Positions 47,822-58,618 are shown, counted from the stretch's first letter. The stretch: 64,000 nt of DNA from Streptomyces sp. NBC_01439 (GCF_036227605.1 NZ_CP109487.1:1488001-1552000), one strand, 5' to 3'. Notes: generated from the sequence alone by a model not told the origin. Numbers and translations are program-made.

Positions 47822-50629
47822 TCACCGGTGGCGCCACAGCTGCCTCAGGCGAAGGACCTCCATGGCCCAGTGGGCCTCTAGATCCTCGTCAGGGATGCGC
47901 TCGCGTCCAAGACTGAAGCGAACGTGCCGGTAGAGCCAATGCAGCGAGGCGTCAGAGCTCGCAATCAGTGTCGACAGCAAGGGTTCCCCGGCTGGTGTCT
48001 CCCGATCCACGGCCACGAGCAGCTCACCCTGGTCGTCAGGGTGCAGGTGGGGCAGCGCGCCACCCATGCGGTGGCGTAGGTCTCGCCAGGCCAGAAGCAT
48101 TCCCCCTGCTCGGGATTGGTCTGCGAGAACCTGACGTGCCTCGCCAGCCAGCTTTTCGATGGTCTCGATGGTCAGTCGATCGGATGGTCTGGCATCCGCA
48201 CGACTCTCCGTCTTCCTGTTCGTGTTCGTCACGGGGGTGTCGGCCGTCTGCCCGGACCGGTGGCGTTCGGTGAGTTCCCGGTGGTGCAATCGGCCTCGCC
48301 AACGCTTCACTGCAGCCTCGTCGGCAGCAGGCAGCGCCGCGGAGAGCCGGCGGCGGAGCTGACCGATCTCGTGAAGCGCTCCCCGGAGGCTGTCCACTGA
48401 CAGCGACTTGCGATCGTGGCCCAGCTCCGCGAGGAGCTCGCGGATCCTCCGTAGGCACGGGTCAACGTGCGACGTCGGCTGATGCGAGAGGCACCACTCC
48501 TTCACTTCCCGCATAAAGGGGGTGTAGCGCTCGTGGTCGGCTGAAGCCAGCTTTCGGGCATACAGCGGACCCGCCATGCGGCGGCCGGCCTCTACTGCCG
48601 CCACATTCCCGTCAGCCTGGGCGGCACGGATCACGTCGAGAATGGTCTGGAACTGGGCCAGCGCCTCGGCATCGGCGGCCTCCTGCTCAGTGGCCGCGGT
48701 GGCTGCGCCACTCGGCGTGGGAGGGTTGGGGGCCTCCTGGCTCGCGGCGAATGCGCGGCTGATCAGACGCTCAAAGTTCACGACGATCGAGTCACCGGTG
48801 GACAGCCATGCTCGCAGGTCCCCAGTGCTCAGGCAGGCTGACTTGTAGGCTTCGAGGTGGCTCTCGGCCTGCTGTACGACAAGTTCAAGGTCAGCGTCGG
48901 GGCTCTCGGCCGGCTTCCGGCTGACGTCCGCCGCGTCACGCAGTCGCATGCGCAGTCTCTCCGCGAGCAGTGCCGCTGGGCGTTTGTAGGACGAGGACGC
49001 CTCCGACTCCGGCTCCGACACGGATGCCGCCCCGCTGACGCCGGAAACCTCGCTGTCCGGCCTCGCGTCAGGGGCTTCGCCGACAGTCTGCCGGGGGGAG
49101 GACGACTGCGAAACGCCCCTCGGGCAGTACTTCTCGTACGCCCGCTCCCTCATGTCGCCGCTCCAACTGCGAAGGCCCGCCCCTGAGCCCGGCGCTCGCG
49201 CACCGAGCTTCTGGAGGACGGCGCCCAGGTAGGGGAGGTCGCGTCCCGAAGGAGCATGGACCAGCACACAGAGGAGGGGAGCATCGGGCCGGCCGGGCTT
49301 GTCCACCTCCACCAACAAGTCACGCCTCGCGGGGTCAGGGAGCTGATTGAGATACCGGCCCACTCGGCGGGCAAGGTCGTGCCAGGTGGTCGTGGCGCGC
49401 TGGGCCGCTACTCGTTCCAGCTCCTGCCGGACCTGGTCGGCTACCGTGCTCGGACCATCCCCAGGAACGTCATGCGCGGTTGACGCCTCCGGCCTCGCGG
49501 GCCCTACTCGCCTGGTACCGGACGGGGCAGATATCTGCTCAGGCAGAGAGACAGCCGGCCGCCACAGACCGGTGCGTTCGGCATCGAGCCCGTTGAGGCG
49601 CACGATGCTGTCGGCACGTATCGCGTAGTGGGAGCCATCGACACCACCTGCGTCGGTGATCAGCAAGCGTGCGGGACCGGACAACCGGTACACATATTGA
49701 TCCGTGGGGGCAGGTACGTCGTTCGGGAGGGAGACGCTGGCTCGGATGATCCGGCTGCCGGCGGGTTTGATGAAGCCCGATACCAAATAGCGGCCCTCGG
49801 CCACGAGGGCAGACTGCGTCGGATTCTCGCTGCCGGAGTCAACTGCGAATACGACCTCGTCGCCGCGCAGCGGCAGGCTGCCGGGCAACGGATCGTTGCG
49901 CATACCGCCTGCACGCACACCCCCGGCAGCACGCAGTGCCTCGAGCTCCGGCGTAACAATGCCGTCCTTGGTCATCCGGCACGATTCCAAGGACGCCCAG
50001 ACCACGATGTGGTTGTCAGCAACAGTTCCGATGAGGACGCGGCGGTCGGTTCCGACCGTTTCACAGCGGACACGCAATGCGTATCCCTGGCGGGCCACCA
50101 TGTCCCGTGTGATGGGCCCGTCAGGCCCGAACACCCATTCAACGTGGCCTTCCTTGACACCGAGGCTGTCGGCAGCCCTGCGCCAGCTGCGGTAGTCCTC
50201 CGGCCGCAGTTCGAACCGCAGGTGCTGCTCGGTGGCTCGGAGCCAGAAGTCCACGGCATCCCCAGGGCCGCTACCCAGACTACGCAGCTCGGCCTGCGCC
50301 GCATGGCCCTGACCCGCGAGCCACTCCTTGACATGCAATTTGATGAAGAGGTGGTCGGCGCTGTCGACTCCAGTAGCGATTCGGTCGCACGCTCTGCTTC
50401 CCTCACGGCCCGGGAAGTGGGAGAAATGGCAGACCTTGGTCTCGTACCGCTTGGTCATCAGTTTCTGCCCGCAGCCGCCGAGGAGCGTGCCGCACCAGAA
50501 GCGGTTGGTGCCGAACTGCCGACGGAACTCGTCTAGGTTGTGCGGTTGTTCGGGAAGGATGACGGGCTGGTCCGACTCTCGGCCACCGATCACGGCGGTC
50601 TGGATGAGCCGGGTGTCAATCAGCGCCAC
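47822..50629 (-). CDS. Large CoiA-like protein, last gene of a putative defence operon
   Basis: 935 residues from GTG 50629 with GGAGG upstream. Near the N-terminus FWCGTLLGGCGQKLMTKRYE and KVCHFSHFPG give a zinc-type Cys/His arrangement, then ATGVDSADHLFIKLHVKEWL, followed by AVDFWLRATEQHLRFELRPE: the layout of competence CoiA-family proteins with a nuclease-like domain (E-x-R rather than the usual E-x-K). The remaining 650 residues are helical and charged, with a SWDLARRVGRYLNQL-like motif repeated (TTWHDLARRVGRYLNQLPDP and LAWRDLRHRMGGALPHLHPD), so there are two related domains. It is likely to bind or cut DNA. The gene lies 160 bases after the PLD gene on the same strand. Confidence 0.72.
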   Translation of the reverse strand: MALIDTRLIQTAVIGGRESDQPVILPEQPHNLDEFRRQFGTNRFWCGTLLGGCGQKLMTKRYETKVCHFSHFPGREGSRACDRIATGVDSADHLFIKLHVKEWLAGQGHAAQAELRSLGSGPGDAVDFWLRATEQHLRFELRPEDYRSWRRAADSLGVKEGHVEWVFGPDGPITRDMVARQGYALRVRCETVGTDRRVLIGTVADNHIVVWASLESCRMTKDGIVTPELEALRAAGGVRAGGMRNDPLPGSLPLRGDEVVFAVDSGSENPTQSALVAEGRYLVSGFIKPAGSRIIRASVSLPNDVPAPTDQYVYRLSGPARLLITDAGGVDGSHYAIRADSIVRLNGLDAERTGLWRPAVSLPEQISAPSGTRRVGPARPEASTAHDVPGDGPSTVADQVRQELERVAAQRATTTWHDLARRVGRYLNQLPDPARRDLLVEVDKPGRPDAPLLCVLVHAPSGRDLPYLGAVLQKLGARAPGSGAGLRSWSGDMRERAYEKYCPRGVSQSSSPRQTVGEAPDARPDSEVSGVSGAASVSEPESEASSSYKRPAALLAERLRMRLRDAADVSRKPAESPDADLELVVQQAESHLEAYKSACLSTGDLRAWLSTGDSIVVNFERLISRAFAASQEAPNPPTPSGAATAATEQEAADAEALAQFQTILDVIRAAQADGNVAAVEAGRRMAGPLYARKLASADHERYTPFMREVKEWCLSHQPTSHVDPCLRRIRELLAELGHDRKSLSVDSLRGALHEIGQLRRRLSAALPAADEAAVKRWRGRLHHRELTERHRSGQTADTPVTNTNRKTESRADARPSDRLTIETIEKLAGEARQVLADQSRAGGMLLAWRDLRHRMGGALPHLHPDDQGELLVAVDRETPAGEPLLSTLIASSDASLHWLYRHVRFSLGRERIPDEDLEAHWAMEVLRLRQLWRHR

Positions 50630-50792
50630 CCTTGCTCCCTCCCGGTTCGAAGTATCTGCAGGTACAGGAGGCAAGGCAGAGAGGCCCTGCCGCCGCCATA
50701 ACGCATAAAGATACGCGAGGGCACATTCATGCGATGAGGCTTCGGGCGAAGGTCCCAAGCATCGAGATCGCGACGCCACAGGCCACGCGCCA

Positions 50793-53543
50793 TCACATGT
50801 CCAGGTGCGAGGGACTCCCGCTGAGATGGAGGAACAGCTGCAAGGGGTCCAGATCTGTTGCGGTCAGGAGGGGGCCAAGGTCTCGTCGGGCCTGCTCGCC
50901 CTGGGCTGCGGGGCGGGGCGCTCCGCTCTGGAACGTGGCGGACGGAGTCGCCGGGGCCGGGACGCGGAAGCTGGTCCATTGCGTACCCCGCTGGCGCACG
51001 AGGACCGGCCGGTGCCAGGCCATGAAGCAGGGAACCCGAGTGCCCTGACCGCGGGCGCGGGCGAGCACGGGGCCGGGCCACAGGCCGTCGGGCAGGCCGG
51101 CCAGCACCGTGACTGCCTTCGCACACGCGGCCTGCGGGTTGCTGAACTCGCCCGCCAGTTCCCAGACACCGGCCTCGTAGGACGCGCTCAGATGGGCGAC
51201 AGCCAGAGCCCGGTGTGCCTCGACGACGGGGTCTGGTACGGCGCGGGCCCGCTTGCCGAGAGCTTCGACGTCAGCCTTGGTGGCCACGGGAGCCCCTCGA
51301 CGGCTCGCCTGCAAGTAGAGGTCCGACGCACGGTCCGGCTGCGCACGGGCGACCGCGGTACGGCTCATCCTCCAGGCGGCGGCTGCCACCGGTTCCGCCT
51401 CCGGTCCCTCGATCTCACCGTGCAGGCCGAGGAGCGATATGTGTACGGCGATCACCGCATCAAGGCGTTCTCCCTGTTCCGCGGGCAGGTCCTCGTCCGC
51501 CGGCCACCGGTCCGCTGCGGCGACCGCGGTGAGTGCGCGGAGCAGGTCCACCGTGACGGCGCGCCAGCTGTAGTCGTTCTCGTCCCAGGCGCCCGCGGCG
51601 AGGAGCTGCAGGTGCAGGGCGGCGACCAGCAGCGTCGTCGGCAGGGACCACGGGCGGGGCCGGGCCCCAGGCACCTCGTCGCCCGCCGGGTCCGGCCGAC
51701 TCTTCCCGGCAGCCTCGGCGGCCGCCTTGTCCGCTGCCTCTGCCTCGGACGCCAGTCGGCGTGCCAGCCTGCTCATCCACCTGCGGGAGTATGCACGTGC
51801 ACCGTCAGGGAGCGCAGACGGAGCGTCCTCCCCCTCCGCTACCGTGTCGAAGCCAGCTTCGGCAGCCTCCTCCTCGTCGTCCACCGAGAGGTACTCCGAG
51901 ATCTGCCAGCGCTGCGCGGCCGGCGCCTGGGGCAGCTGCGGCAGGTCCATCGCGAGGGGTCCGAAGGCCACTTCGGTCAGCTCCGCGCCCAGTGTCCGGC
52001 GGCAGTCGGCCACCGTCGGCGGGACCCCGGCGGCCGACGTCGGCCGCCCCGCTGCATCCGTGACGACGAGTTCACGCAGCCGGGCGATGTCCTGCTCGAA
52101 CCGTCGCGCCGCCATCGAGTCGCCGAACAGGTCATCGACGGCGTAGCCGCCGGAGAGGCGCGGGACCGTGTCGGCCGCGCCGCGCGGTGCACAGTGGTCG
52201 GCACTGTAAAGGAAGGCGACGGCCGATTCGACGTACGTTCCGTCGTCCAGTCGGCAGGTGGCGCGCACTGCTGCCCCCGGTGCCGTAGCTGCCAGCGGGA
52301 ACGTGGCGGTGTGACGGTCTACCGGGATGCGCCCGATCGCGGCCCACGAGCCCGGCGCGCCACCGTCCGACGAGAGTTCGACGGAGACCTCCGCGCCCTC
52401 GGGACGGCGGCCCAGTACGGCCTCCAGCGCGGGACCGTCCGTCCGTACGCCGAGCAACACGAGCGCGGGCGCGGTTCCCGCTCGGCCGCGGCCTGCGGCA
52501 GTGGATCCGGTGAGCTCCGGGGCGGGGGTGGCCGGTCCCTCGTCCGGCAGCAGCGGGTCGGTGCCGGACGCCAGGACGGCGAGTTCGCAGTTGCGGGCGG
52601 GGCCGTTCCCGGTCCCGCGCGGGGCGTCCCCCACGGCACGGACGAGTGCCGCCCGGGTCAGGTTGGGGCTTCCGGTGAGCGCGTGCCAGCGGGCGCCCGT
52701 GCGCCACTCGATCAGCTTGCCGTGCCGCATCCTCGTCTCGGCGAGCTCGCGCACACGGGCGGCAGGGTGCCCGGCGAAGGCGCGCCTCACACCCTCCGCG
52801 TCGTAGCTGGACCACCTTCGCTGGAGTCCCAAGGTCACGTCGGCCGGGGACAGCCGCTCCCGGAGCAGCCGCAGCATCTCGCCCGAGGGGTCCACGAAGG
52901 GGGCGTAGAGCCGCAGTTCGTCCACCGGTCCGGCGGGGAGTTGGTCGAGGATAGGCCGGTGCAGGTTGTGCACCAGGCGTACGTCCGTTCCTTCCGCGTC
53001 GAGGGCGGGCGCCTCGCAGTGCAGCTCGGTCAGCAGGCCGGCGATGTGGTGCAGGTGTTCTTTCCACCAGGAGGTCATGGCGACCGCGTCCGGCAGCTCC
53101 TCCAGCCAGTCGGCGAGATCCGCCAGGAGCGGGTGGGAAGCCGTGCCGTCCGTGGCGACGACCGTCCACAGTTCGTCGTTGGTGCCCCATCCCGACTGCG
53201 TCGGATTGCCCGAGCCGATGGCGACGCGGCAGGCGTCGTCCCCCAGCAGCAGGGCCAGTTTGGGGTGGAAGGCCCCGTGGCAGGAGGCGACGCCGTGGAG
53301 GTATCCGCGCCCGGCCTGCCGCACGTCGACCGCCTCGTGCAGGGCGTGTCCGGCGTCCCCCAGGATCGCGACCCGGGCGCCCAGGGCGCGAGCCACCGGG
53401 ACGGCGACCGCTTCCAGGAACGGGAGGTCGGTGGTGAAGCCGAGGACCAGGAACTCCCTGAGCGGTGCCTTGTCCGGCCGCTCCTGCCAAGCCCGCAGGA
53501 GGGAGACAGGCGAGGCGAATTCGGTGTGCACGGCTGCTGTCAT
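50793..53543 (-). CDS. Phospholipase-D-superfamily protein, nuclease-like
   Basis: 916 residues from ATG 53543, which overlaps the preceding stop (ATGA). Two HKD-type sites are visible: AFHPKLALLLGDD with AIGSGNPTQSGWG near residue 95, and RMRHGKLIEWRTG with ALTGSPNLTRAAL near residue 275. Paired HKD motifs build one active site of PLD-type phosphodiesterases; bacterial members of defence loci (for example DISARM DrmC) are nucleases. The long C-terminal part contains a beta-rich region and helices (DFTLRRT-free, Ala/Glu-rich), with no helicase motif. Translation is coupled to the 53540 gene, implying a joint complex. Confidence 0.8.
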   Translation of the reverse strand: MTAAVHTEFASPVSLLRAWQERPDKAPLREFLVLGFTTDLPFLEAVAVPVARALGARVAILGDAGHALHEAVDVRQAGRGYLHGVASCHGAFHPKLALLLGDDACRVAIGSGNPTQSGWGTNDELWTVVATDGTASHPLLADLADWLEELPDAVAMTSWWKEHLHHIAGLLTELHCEAPALDAEGTDVRLVHNLHRPILDQLPAGPVDELRLYAPFVDPSGEMLRLLRERLSPADVTLGLQRRWSSYDAEGVRRAFAGHPAARVRELAETRMRHGKLIEWRTGARWHALTGSPNLTRAALVRAVGDAPRGTGNGPARNCELAVLASGTDPLLPDEGPATPAPELTGSTAAGRGRAGTAPALVLLGVRTDGPALEAVLGRRPEGAEVSVELSSDGGAPGSWAAIGRIPVDRHTATFPLAATAPGAAVRATCRLDDGTYVESAVAFLYSADHCAPRGAADTVPRLSGGYAVDDLFGDSMAARRFEQDIARLRELVVTDAAGRPTSAAGVPPTVADCRRTLGAELTEVAFGPLAMDLPQLPQAPAAQRWQISEYLSVDDEEEAAEAGFDTVAEGEDAPSALPDGARAYSRRWMSRLARRLASEAEAADKAAAEAAGKSRPDPAGDEVPGARPRPWSLPTTLLVAALHLQLLAAGAWDENDYSWRAVTVDLLRALTAVAAADRWPADEDLPAEQGERLDAVIAVHISLLGLHGEIEGPEAEPVAAAAWRMSRTAVARAQPDRASDLYLQASRRGAPVATKADVEALGKRARAVPDPVVEAHRALAVAHLSASYEAGVWELAGEFSNPQAACAKAVTVLAGLPDGLWPGPVLARARGQGTRVPCFMAWHRPVLVRQRGTQWTSFRVPAPATPSATFQSGAPRPAAQGEQARRDLGPLLTATDLDPLQLFLHLSGSPSHLDM

Positions 53544-55090
53544 GCCCCCACGTCCAGGCTCGTCCACGCCGCTTCGGTCAGGGTCAGGGAGCCGGCCTCG
53601 TCCACGTCGGCATCGAAGAGGCCGAGCTGCCGGCCGATGGAACCGAGCTGAGGGATCCGGATGCCGATCTCTGCCTTCGACTCCTCGCCGATCCTGAAGT
53701 AGCGGTCGTTGCGCATGTGGAGGCGGGAGAAGATCTTGAGGCCACCCGTCTGCGGGTCGTAGCGCAGCTTGCGCAATGCCACCCTGCGGGACTGGGCCAA
53801 CATGTCGTCCGCCAAGCGGGACGCCAGGTCCCGGACCGGCCGGTCACCGTACTCCCGCATCAGGGCCTCCACCCACATCGGGTCGAGGAACTCCCGCCGG
53901 TCGCCGAGGAAGGCGCGCTGGACCCCTGCGAACAGAGTGCCCGGGTGAGGATGCGTGCCATCGGCGCCGTCACGGGCGCGGAGGCCGCCCACGAGGAGGA
54001 CCCGGATGTCCCGCCAGGGAGCCGGTTCCTCCTCAAGGAGCCGTGGCTCGACGGGTACGGAATGCCCGGCCCGGTCGTAGGCCGGGCCGAGTCCGGCGAG
54101 CGCCTCGTTGACGGTCCCGTCAGGCACCTGGTCGCACAGCCATGTACGAAGCTCGGCCGCCGACCGGTCCTGGCCGCCGTCTTGCCCTTCCTGCGCACCG
54201 ACCTCGGTCACGAAGTCCGCCCACAGCCGACGCCACGCGGACACGGAGTAGTGGCGCAACAGCAGCCCCCGCCAGCGGGCTGCCTCGGGGGCAGCGGACA
54301 ATACGGGGTCGTCGGCCAGGAGCGGGCCGAACGCGACGGTCTCCCGTAGCGCACCGGTGTACGAGTCCCCTCCGTGCAGCGCGACCGCCCGCGCGAGCAC
54401 GCGCAGCGTGGCCCTCCGCGTCCGGTCGGTGGCCTGCCAGTCCTCCGGATGGTGCATCCCGTCGCGGGTCGCGGCCAGCAACGAGGCGAGCCAGTCCCGC
54501 TCCGCGGCACACGGCTGACCCAGCGCCGCAGCCCCGGCTTCCTGCAACTCGGCGGGCCGAACTTCGGTTCGCCTGGAGCCTGCGAGGGCGAGCAATGGCG
54601 CGAACAGCTCGCGGACTTCTGTGGGGCATTCGTGCCGTCCCGGCCGGATCCTGCCCCCGTCGTACCCGACGATGCCGAGGACCTGGGCAGGCGCACCGTA
54701 CTGGGACCAGAAGCCCCATGAACGGGGCGAGTAGACCCGGGCGGTCAGGTCGAGGTCGAGCCCGTCGCCGGCAGACAGCCGGGGGTGCACGCCGTCATGG
54801 CCGTGTGGGAAGAGGCCGTCGGGGATGCCGCCCTGCGACTGCGCGATCTGTACCGCTGCGAGCAGCACCTCGGAGCGGCGCAGCAGCTCACGGCAGCCCT
54901 GGGCGTCAAGGTCCCGGCGCTCGGCCTCGACGGCGGCCGCGGCGTAGAGCGTGTAGTAACGCGCATACTTGGTGACGCTGGACACCCCCGGCACGAGCCG
55001 GTCGACCAACCTCCGGACAGGCCCTTCGACGGACAGGGGGAACTTGGGACTCCGATGCCCCAGCCCCTCCTTGGCCCACGCCGGCCCCAC
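53540..55090 (-). CDS. Unrecognised protein coupled to the PLD gene (DUF6361-like?)
   Basis: 516 residues from GTG 55090 (GGAGG two nt before it); the frame is open to TTG 55228 but the added part looks non-coding. The start AWAKEGLGHRSPKFPLSVEG, PVRRLVDRLVPGVSSVTKYA and RYYTLYAAAAVEAERRDLDA recalls the DUF6361 type seen beside PLD proteins, quoted from memory. Helical sections follow, including GLLLRHYSVSAWRRLWADFV, TEVGAQ, and a C-terminal SRLADDMLAQSRRVALRKLR with KIFSRLHMRNDRYFRIGEES. It has no catalytic motif I can name. As first gene of the operon it may recognise the target for the PLD nuclease. Confidence 0.7.
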   Translation of the reverse strand: MGPAWAKEGLGHRSPKFPLSVEGPVRRLVDRLVPGVSSVTKYARYYTLYAAAAVEAERRDLDAQGCRELLRRSEVLLAAVQIAQSQGGIPDGLFPHGHDGVHPRLSAGDGLDLDLTARVYSPRSWGFWSQYGAPAQVLGIVGYDGGRIRPGRHECPTEVRELFAPLLALAGSRRTEVRPAELQEAGAAALGQPCAAERDWLASLLAATRDGMHHPEDWQATDRTRRATLRVLARAVALHGGDSYTGALRETVAFGPLLADDPVLSAAPEAARWRGLLLRHYSVSAWRRLWADFVTEVGAQEGQDGGQDRSAAELRTWLCDQVPDGTVNEALAGLGPAYDRAGHSVPVEPRLLEEEPAPWRDIRVLLVGGLRARDGADGTHPHPGTLFAGVQRAFLGDRREFLDPMWVEALMREYGDRPVRDLASRLADDMLAQSRRVALRKLRYDPQTGGLKIFSRLHMRNDRYFRIGEESKAEIGIRIPQLGSIGRQLGLFDADVDEAGSLTLTEAAWTSLDVGA

Positions 55091-55278
55091 TGCCTCCGCC
55101 CGCAACCTGCTGCCTTCCCCCTCGGCTGCTCCAGACCATACATCGGCTGACACCGACTCAGGGGAGCCGGTAGTGCGGTGAACGTCAAGTGCGGGTCGTG
55201 CTGCGCCACGCGACCAGATGGCGTCCAATTAGCGCCCGAAATTGTGCGGAATCCAGCCCGCCCACCGCAACTCCACCC

Positions 55279-56415
55279 TCAGGCGGATTCCCAGAGGCCG
55301 GCGTCAAGCACACGGGCTGCCTTCGTGATACTACCCGGCATAAGATGCCGATAGGTGCGATAGGTTTCCTCGATGGACTTGTGCCCCATCCATTCGGCTA
55401 CATCAGTGATCGGTATGCCTTTACCCAGGGCATTTGACGCGAAGTAGTGACGGAAACCATACATGCCCATGCCGCTCACCGGGGGAAGGTCTTTGAACAG
55501 CTTCTGCACACGACGGCGCTCCATACCTTCGGTGTAATAGCCGCCCGGACCTCTGAGGAGATAACCTTCCTCCGTCGTTCCATACTTCTCTTCAAAACGC
55601 TCCATCGCCTCTCGCACGGTACGCGGCAGCGGCACCTCTCTGAATTCACCGACCTTTCGATGCTTGAGCTTCGCGGGCTTCAGCAGGTTCGAATGGATCT
55701 GCTCGTGGACTCGGTAGACATCGTCTGCAACCACGTTGTTGATGTTCACCGCCCGCGCTTCACCATTGCGGAGACCACACCCGACCATCATCGTGATCTC
55801 CAGTGCGAGGTCTTTGTCTGCCACCGCAAGGGCCTTGGTGATGTAGTCCAGCTTGGGAATGACCACCTTGCTGCGCACATATTCGGGATCCTGCACGCCC
55901 TTCACCGGATCCTCAGCCATCGCACCCTTGTCGTAGGCATCTCTCAGGATCGACTTCAGGGTGCGATATATATTCATCTGATTGCCGCGCCCGACACCAT
56001 TGGCCTCAAGGTCATCGAGGAACTGCTCAACGACGCTCGGGGTGACCGAGTTCAGCTTTCGGGAGCCGATGGCAGGATTGATGTGGACCTTGATATAGCT
56101 GCCGACATGCTGCGTGGTTGAGTAATCGGTCATCTTCCGCTGACGAGGCAACCACGTCTCCGCGTACTCCTTGACCGTCTTCTGCCCCAATTCACGACGC
56201 GCTTCGGCCACGGTCGGGGCCGTCTGCTTCTTGGTCTTATAGAGCGCTGTGAGGCGGTCTATCGCGTCGTCTTGAGTGCTGAAACCGGTCTCCTCGCGCT
56301 GCTTCCCCAGCGCGTCCCGGAAGCGAATCGTGTATGTGTGAGAGCAGCGCGTTTGCCGGGCGCAGTCACAAGGCTTGAAGAACGTGCCCATGCCGCGGGC
56401 GAGCTGTCGAGCCAT
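55279..56415 (-). CDS. Tyrosine recombinase / integrase
   Basis: 378 residues. The N-terminus has CDCARQTRCSHTYTIRFRD, as in integrases of actinomycete elements, then a core-binding domain (KTVKEYAETWLPRQRKMTDY). The catalytic part shows MVGCGLRNGEARAVNINNVV (Arg I), PLPRTVREAMERF, MGMYGFRHYFASNALGKG (box II, Arg II; the usual first His is Tyr), EWMGHKSIEETYRTYRHL with the nucleophilic Tyr. It is less GC-rich than the surroundings. It would insert an element at an att site. No excisionase or tRNA is beside it, and it belongs to a different unit than the conjugation module 20 kb away. Confidence 0.92.
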   Translation of the reverse strand: MARQLARGMGTFFKPCDCARQTRCSHTYTIRFRDALGKQREETGFSTQDDAIDRLTALYKTKKQTAPTVAEARRELGQKTVKEYAETWLPRQRKMTDYSTTQHVGSYIKVHINPAIGSRKLNSVTPSVVEQFLDDLEANGVGRGNQMNIYRTLKSILRDAYDKGAMAEDPVKGVQDPEYVRSKVVIPKLDYITKALAVADKDLALEITMMVGCGLRNGEARAVNINNVVADDVYRVHEQIHSNLLKPAKLKHRKVGEFREVPLPRTVREAMERFEEKYGTTEEGYLLRGPGGYYTEGMERRRVQKLFKDLPPVSGMGMYGFRHYFASNALGKGIPITDVAEWMGHKSIEETYRTYRHLMPGSITKAARVLDAGLWESA

Positions 56416-57234
<819 letters not shown>

Positions 57235-58572
57235 TTGAAGCGAGCAGACGTGCTGAGGGATCTCGCGCAGCCGTGGAACGTGGCCGTTCACTCGACATCG
57301 GACCTCGCGGGCAGCGTCGCCAAGGCTGCGACCGCAGACGACAAGGCCAAGCGGGAGAAGAACCAGGCCCCTCTGCGCCGCAAACCCGAGCTTCGGCCGC
57401 TACCCGTGAAGCCACTCGGTCTGTCGCTCCAACTGACGCCATGGGACGTTCTCCACTCCCTGGGCCGGGCCAACGTCCTCGCCCGCCAAGGCGCAGGGCG
57501 AGGACTTGCCGAGCACTGGGCCAGCCTGAAGTACTGCCAGGCCCTCACCGGCAACGACGGTCGCTACATGGCACTGTCCACCGAAGGCCGTAACCCCAGG
57601 CGCCACTACGCGGCCACACAGTCGAGCGAGCTCGGCATCGGTTTCGCCCTGGCCCTCGCCCGGCGCGTACTCGCCGCTCAGTACCCGGGCCACTCGGTCT
57701 CGGTCATCGACGCCGAGATAGCCATGCGAGCCGGCTGGGAGCTGACCGGCAGGGAGGCCGGACGCAGCAGTGCCCCGCGCCGGCCGGGGTTCTTCCTGGA
57801 AGTGTGGAAGCCGGGCGAGCCGTCTCGGGTCATCCCCGTCACCTGCAAGGGCACGCACGGCAACACCGCCCAGGTCCACAAGCAACTCGCCACCGCCTCC
57901 GCCGACGTGGAAGGCATCCACATCGGCGCGTACAACGAGACACCGGCCTTCGTCTTCGGCACCACGCTCCCCAAGAAGAGCGAGAGCATCACGCTCTACC
58001 TGCTCCACGCTCCGGGCGACGGCACCCTGGCGGATGCGAAGGACCTCCATCTCGACCCTCCCGTCGAGGACCGCAGCATCCGGCCCGGCATAGACGCCCC
58101 GACCGGACCGAACGAGGAACCACCGGTCGGCTACCACGTGCGTCCCGAGGAGTGCGGCTGGTTCGGCCGGGTCCTCGCCCAGGCGGATGCCGCCGGCTTG
58201 ATGGCCTTCACCGGAGGTGGCGCACCCACCGCCCGGTACCTCACCAAGCGACAGGGCAAAGGCCACTTCGAGACCTTCACCCACGCCGGCACCGGCATCG
58301 TCCAAGACGTCACCCACACCATCCACGGCAGGAAGTTCGTGGGCACCGATCACGTCTTCCGCCTCAACGGCGTCCGGGTGGAGGCCTTCTCCGGCCTGGC
58401 GGAGAACCTCTTCGACCACCTCCGGGACGGCAGGGTCGACCAGTACCGCCAAGAGGCCCACGCCCTCCGCGACTCCTGGCCCACCGACCCCTGGGATGCC
58501 AAGTGGCGCGGTCCCGTCTCTCTCCACCCCGACGGCACCGTCATGGCCCTGCGCCGACTCCGCCTTCGCTGA
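57235..58572 (+). CDS. Unrecognised 445-residue protein
   Basis: TTG 57235 follows GGGGAAG. The protein begins RADVLRDLAQPWNVAVHSTS, has a central part SVSVIDAEIAMRAGWELTGR, RRPGFFLEVWKPGEPSRVIP and VTCKGTHGNTAQVHKQLATA, then HIGAYNETPAFVFGTTLPKK. The D...E...C-K spacing could be a nuclease-like PD-(D/E)XK core (D, E, K), but it is not certain. The second half has GWFGRVLAQADAAGLMAFTG and TGIVQDVTHTIHGRKFVGTD. A hairpin terminator follows the stop. A broken copy of its middle part lies at about 59450-59640. Function unknown; it may be a defence or modification gene. Confidence 0.7.
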   Translation: MKRADVLRDLAQPWNVAVHSTSDLAGSVAKAATADDKAKREKNQAPLRRKPELRPLPVKPLGLSLQLTPWDVLHSLGRANVLARQGAGRGLAEHWASLKYCQALTGNDGRYMALSTEGRNPRRHYAATQSSELGIGFALALARRVLAAQYPGHSVSVIDAEIAMRAGWELTGREAGRSSAPRRPGFFLEVWKPGEPSRVIPVTCKGTHGNTAQVHKQLATASADVEGIHIGAYNETPAFVFGTTLPKKSESITLYLLHAPGDGTLADAKDLHLDPPVEDRSIRPGIDAPTGPNEEPPVGYHVRPEECGWFGRVLAQADAAGLMAFTGGGAPTARYLTKRQGKGHFETFTHAGTGIVQDVTHTIHGRKFVGTDHVFRLNGVRVEAFSGLAENLFDHLRDGRVDQYRQEAHALRDSWPTDPWDAKWRGPVSLHPDGTVMALRRLRLR

Positions 58573-58590
58573 TCACCGCTCCTGCCAGGC

Positions 58591-58618
58591 CTTCGGGGAG
58601 CCGGACAGCTCCCCGAAG
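58591..58618 (+). terminator. Terminator-like hairpin after the 57235 gene
   Basis: A perfect 11-bp stem CTTCGGGGAGC/GCTCCCCGAAG with loop CGGACA, 18 bases after the stop codon. Confidence 0.75.

Noticed and set aside
50805..53651. 948-codon plus-strand frame opposite the PLD gene
   Set aside because: The PLD frame has two catalytic motifs and coupling to its neighbour; the plus frame is Arg/Gly/Val-rich without motifs.
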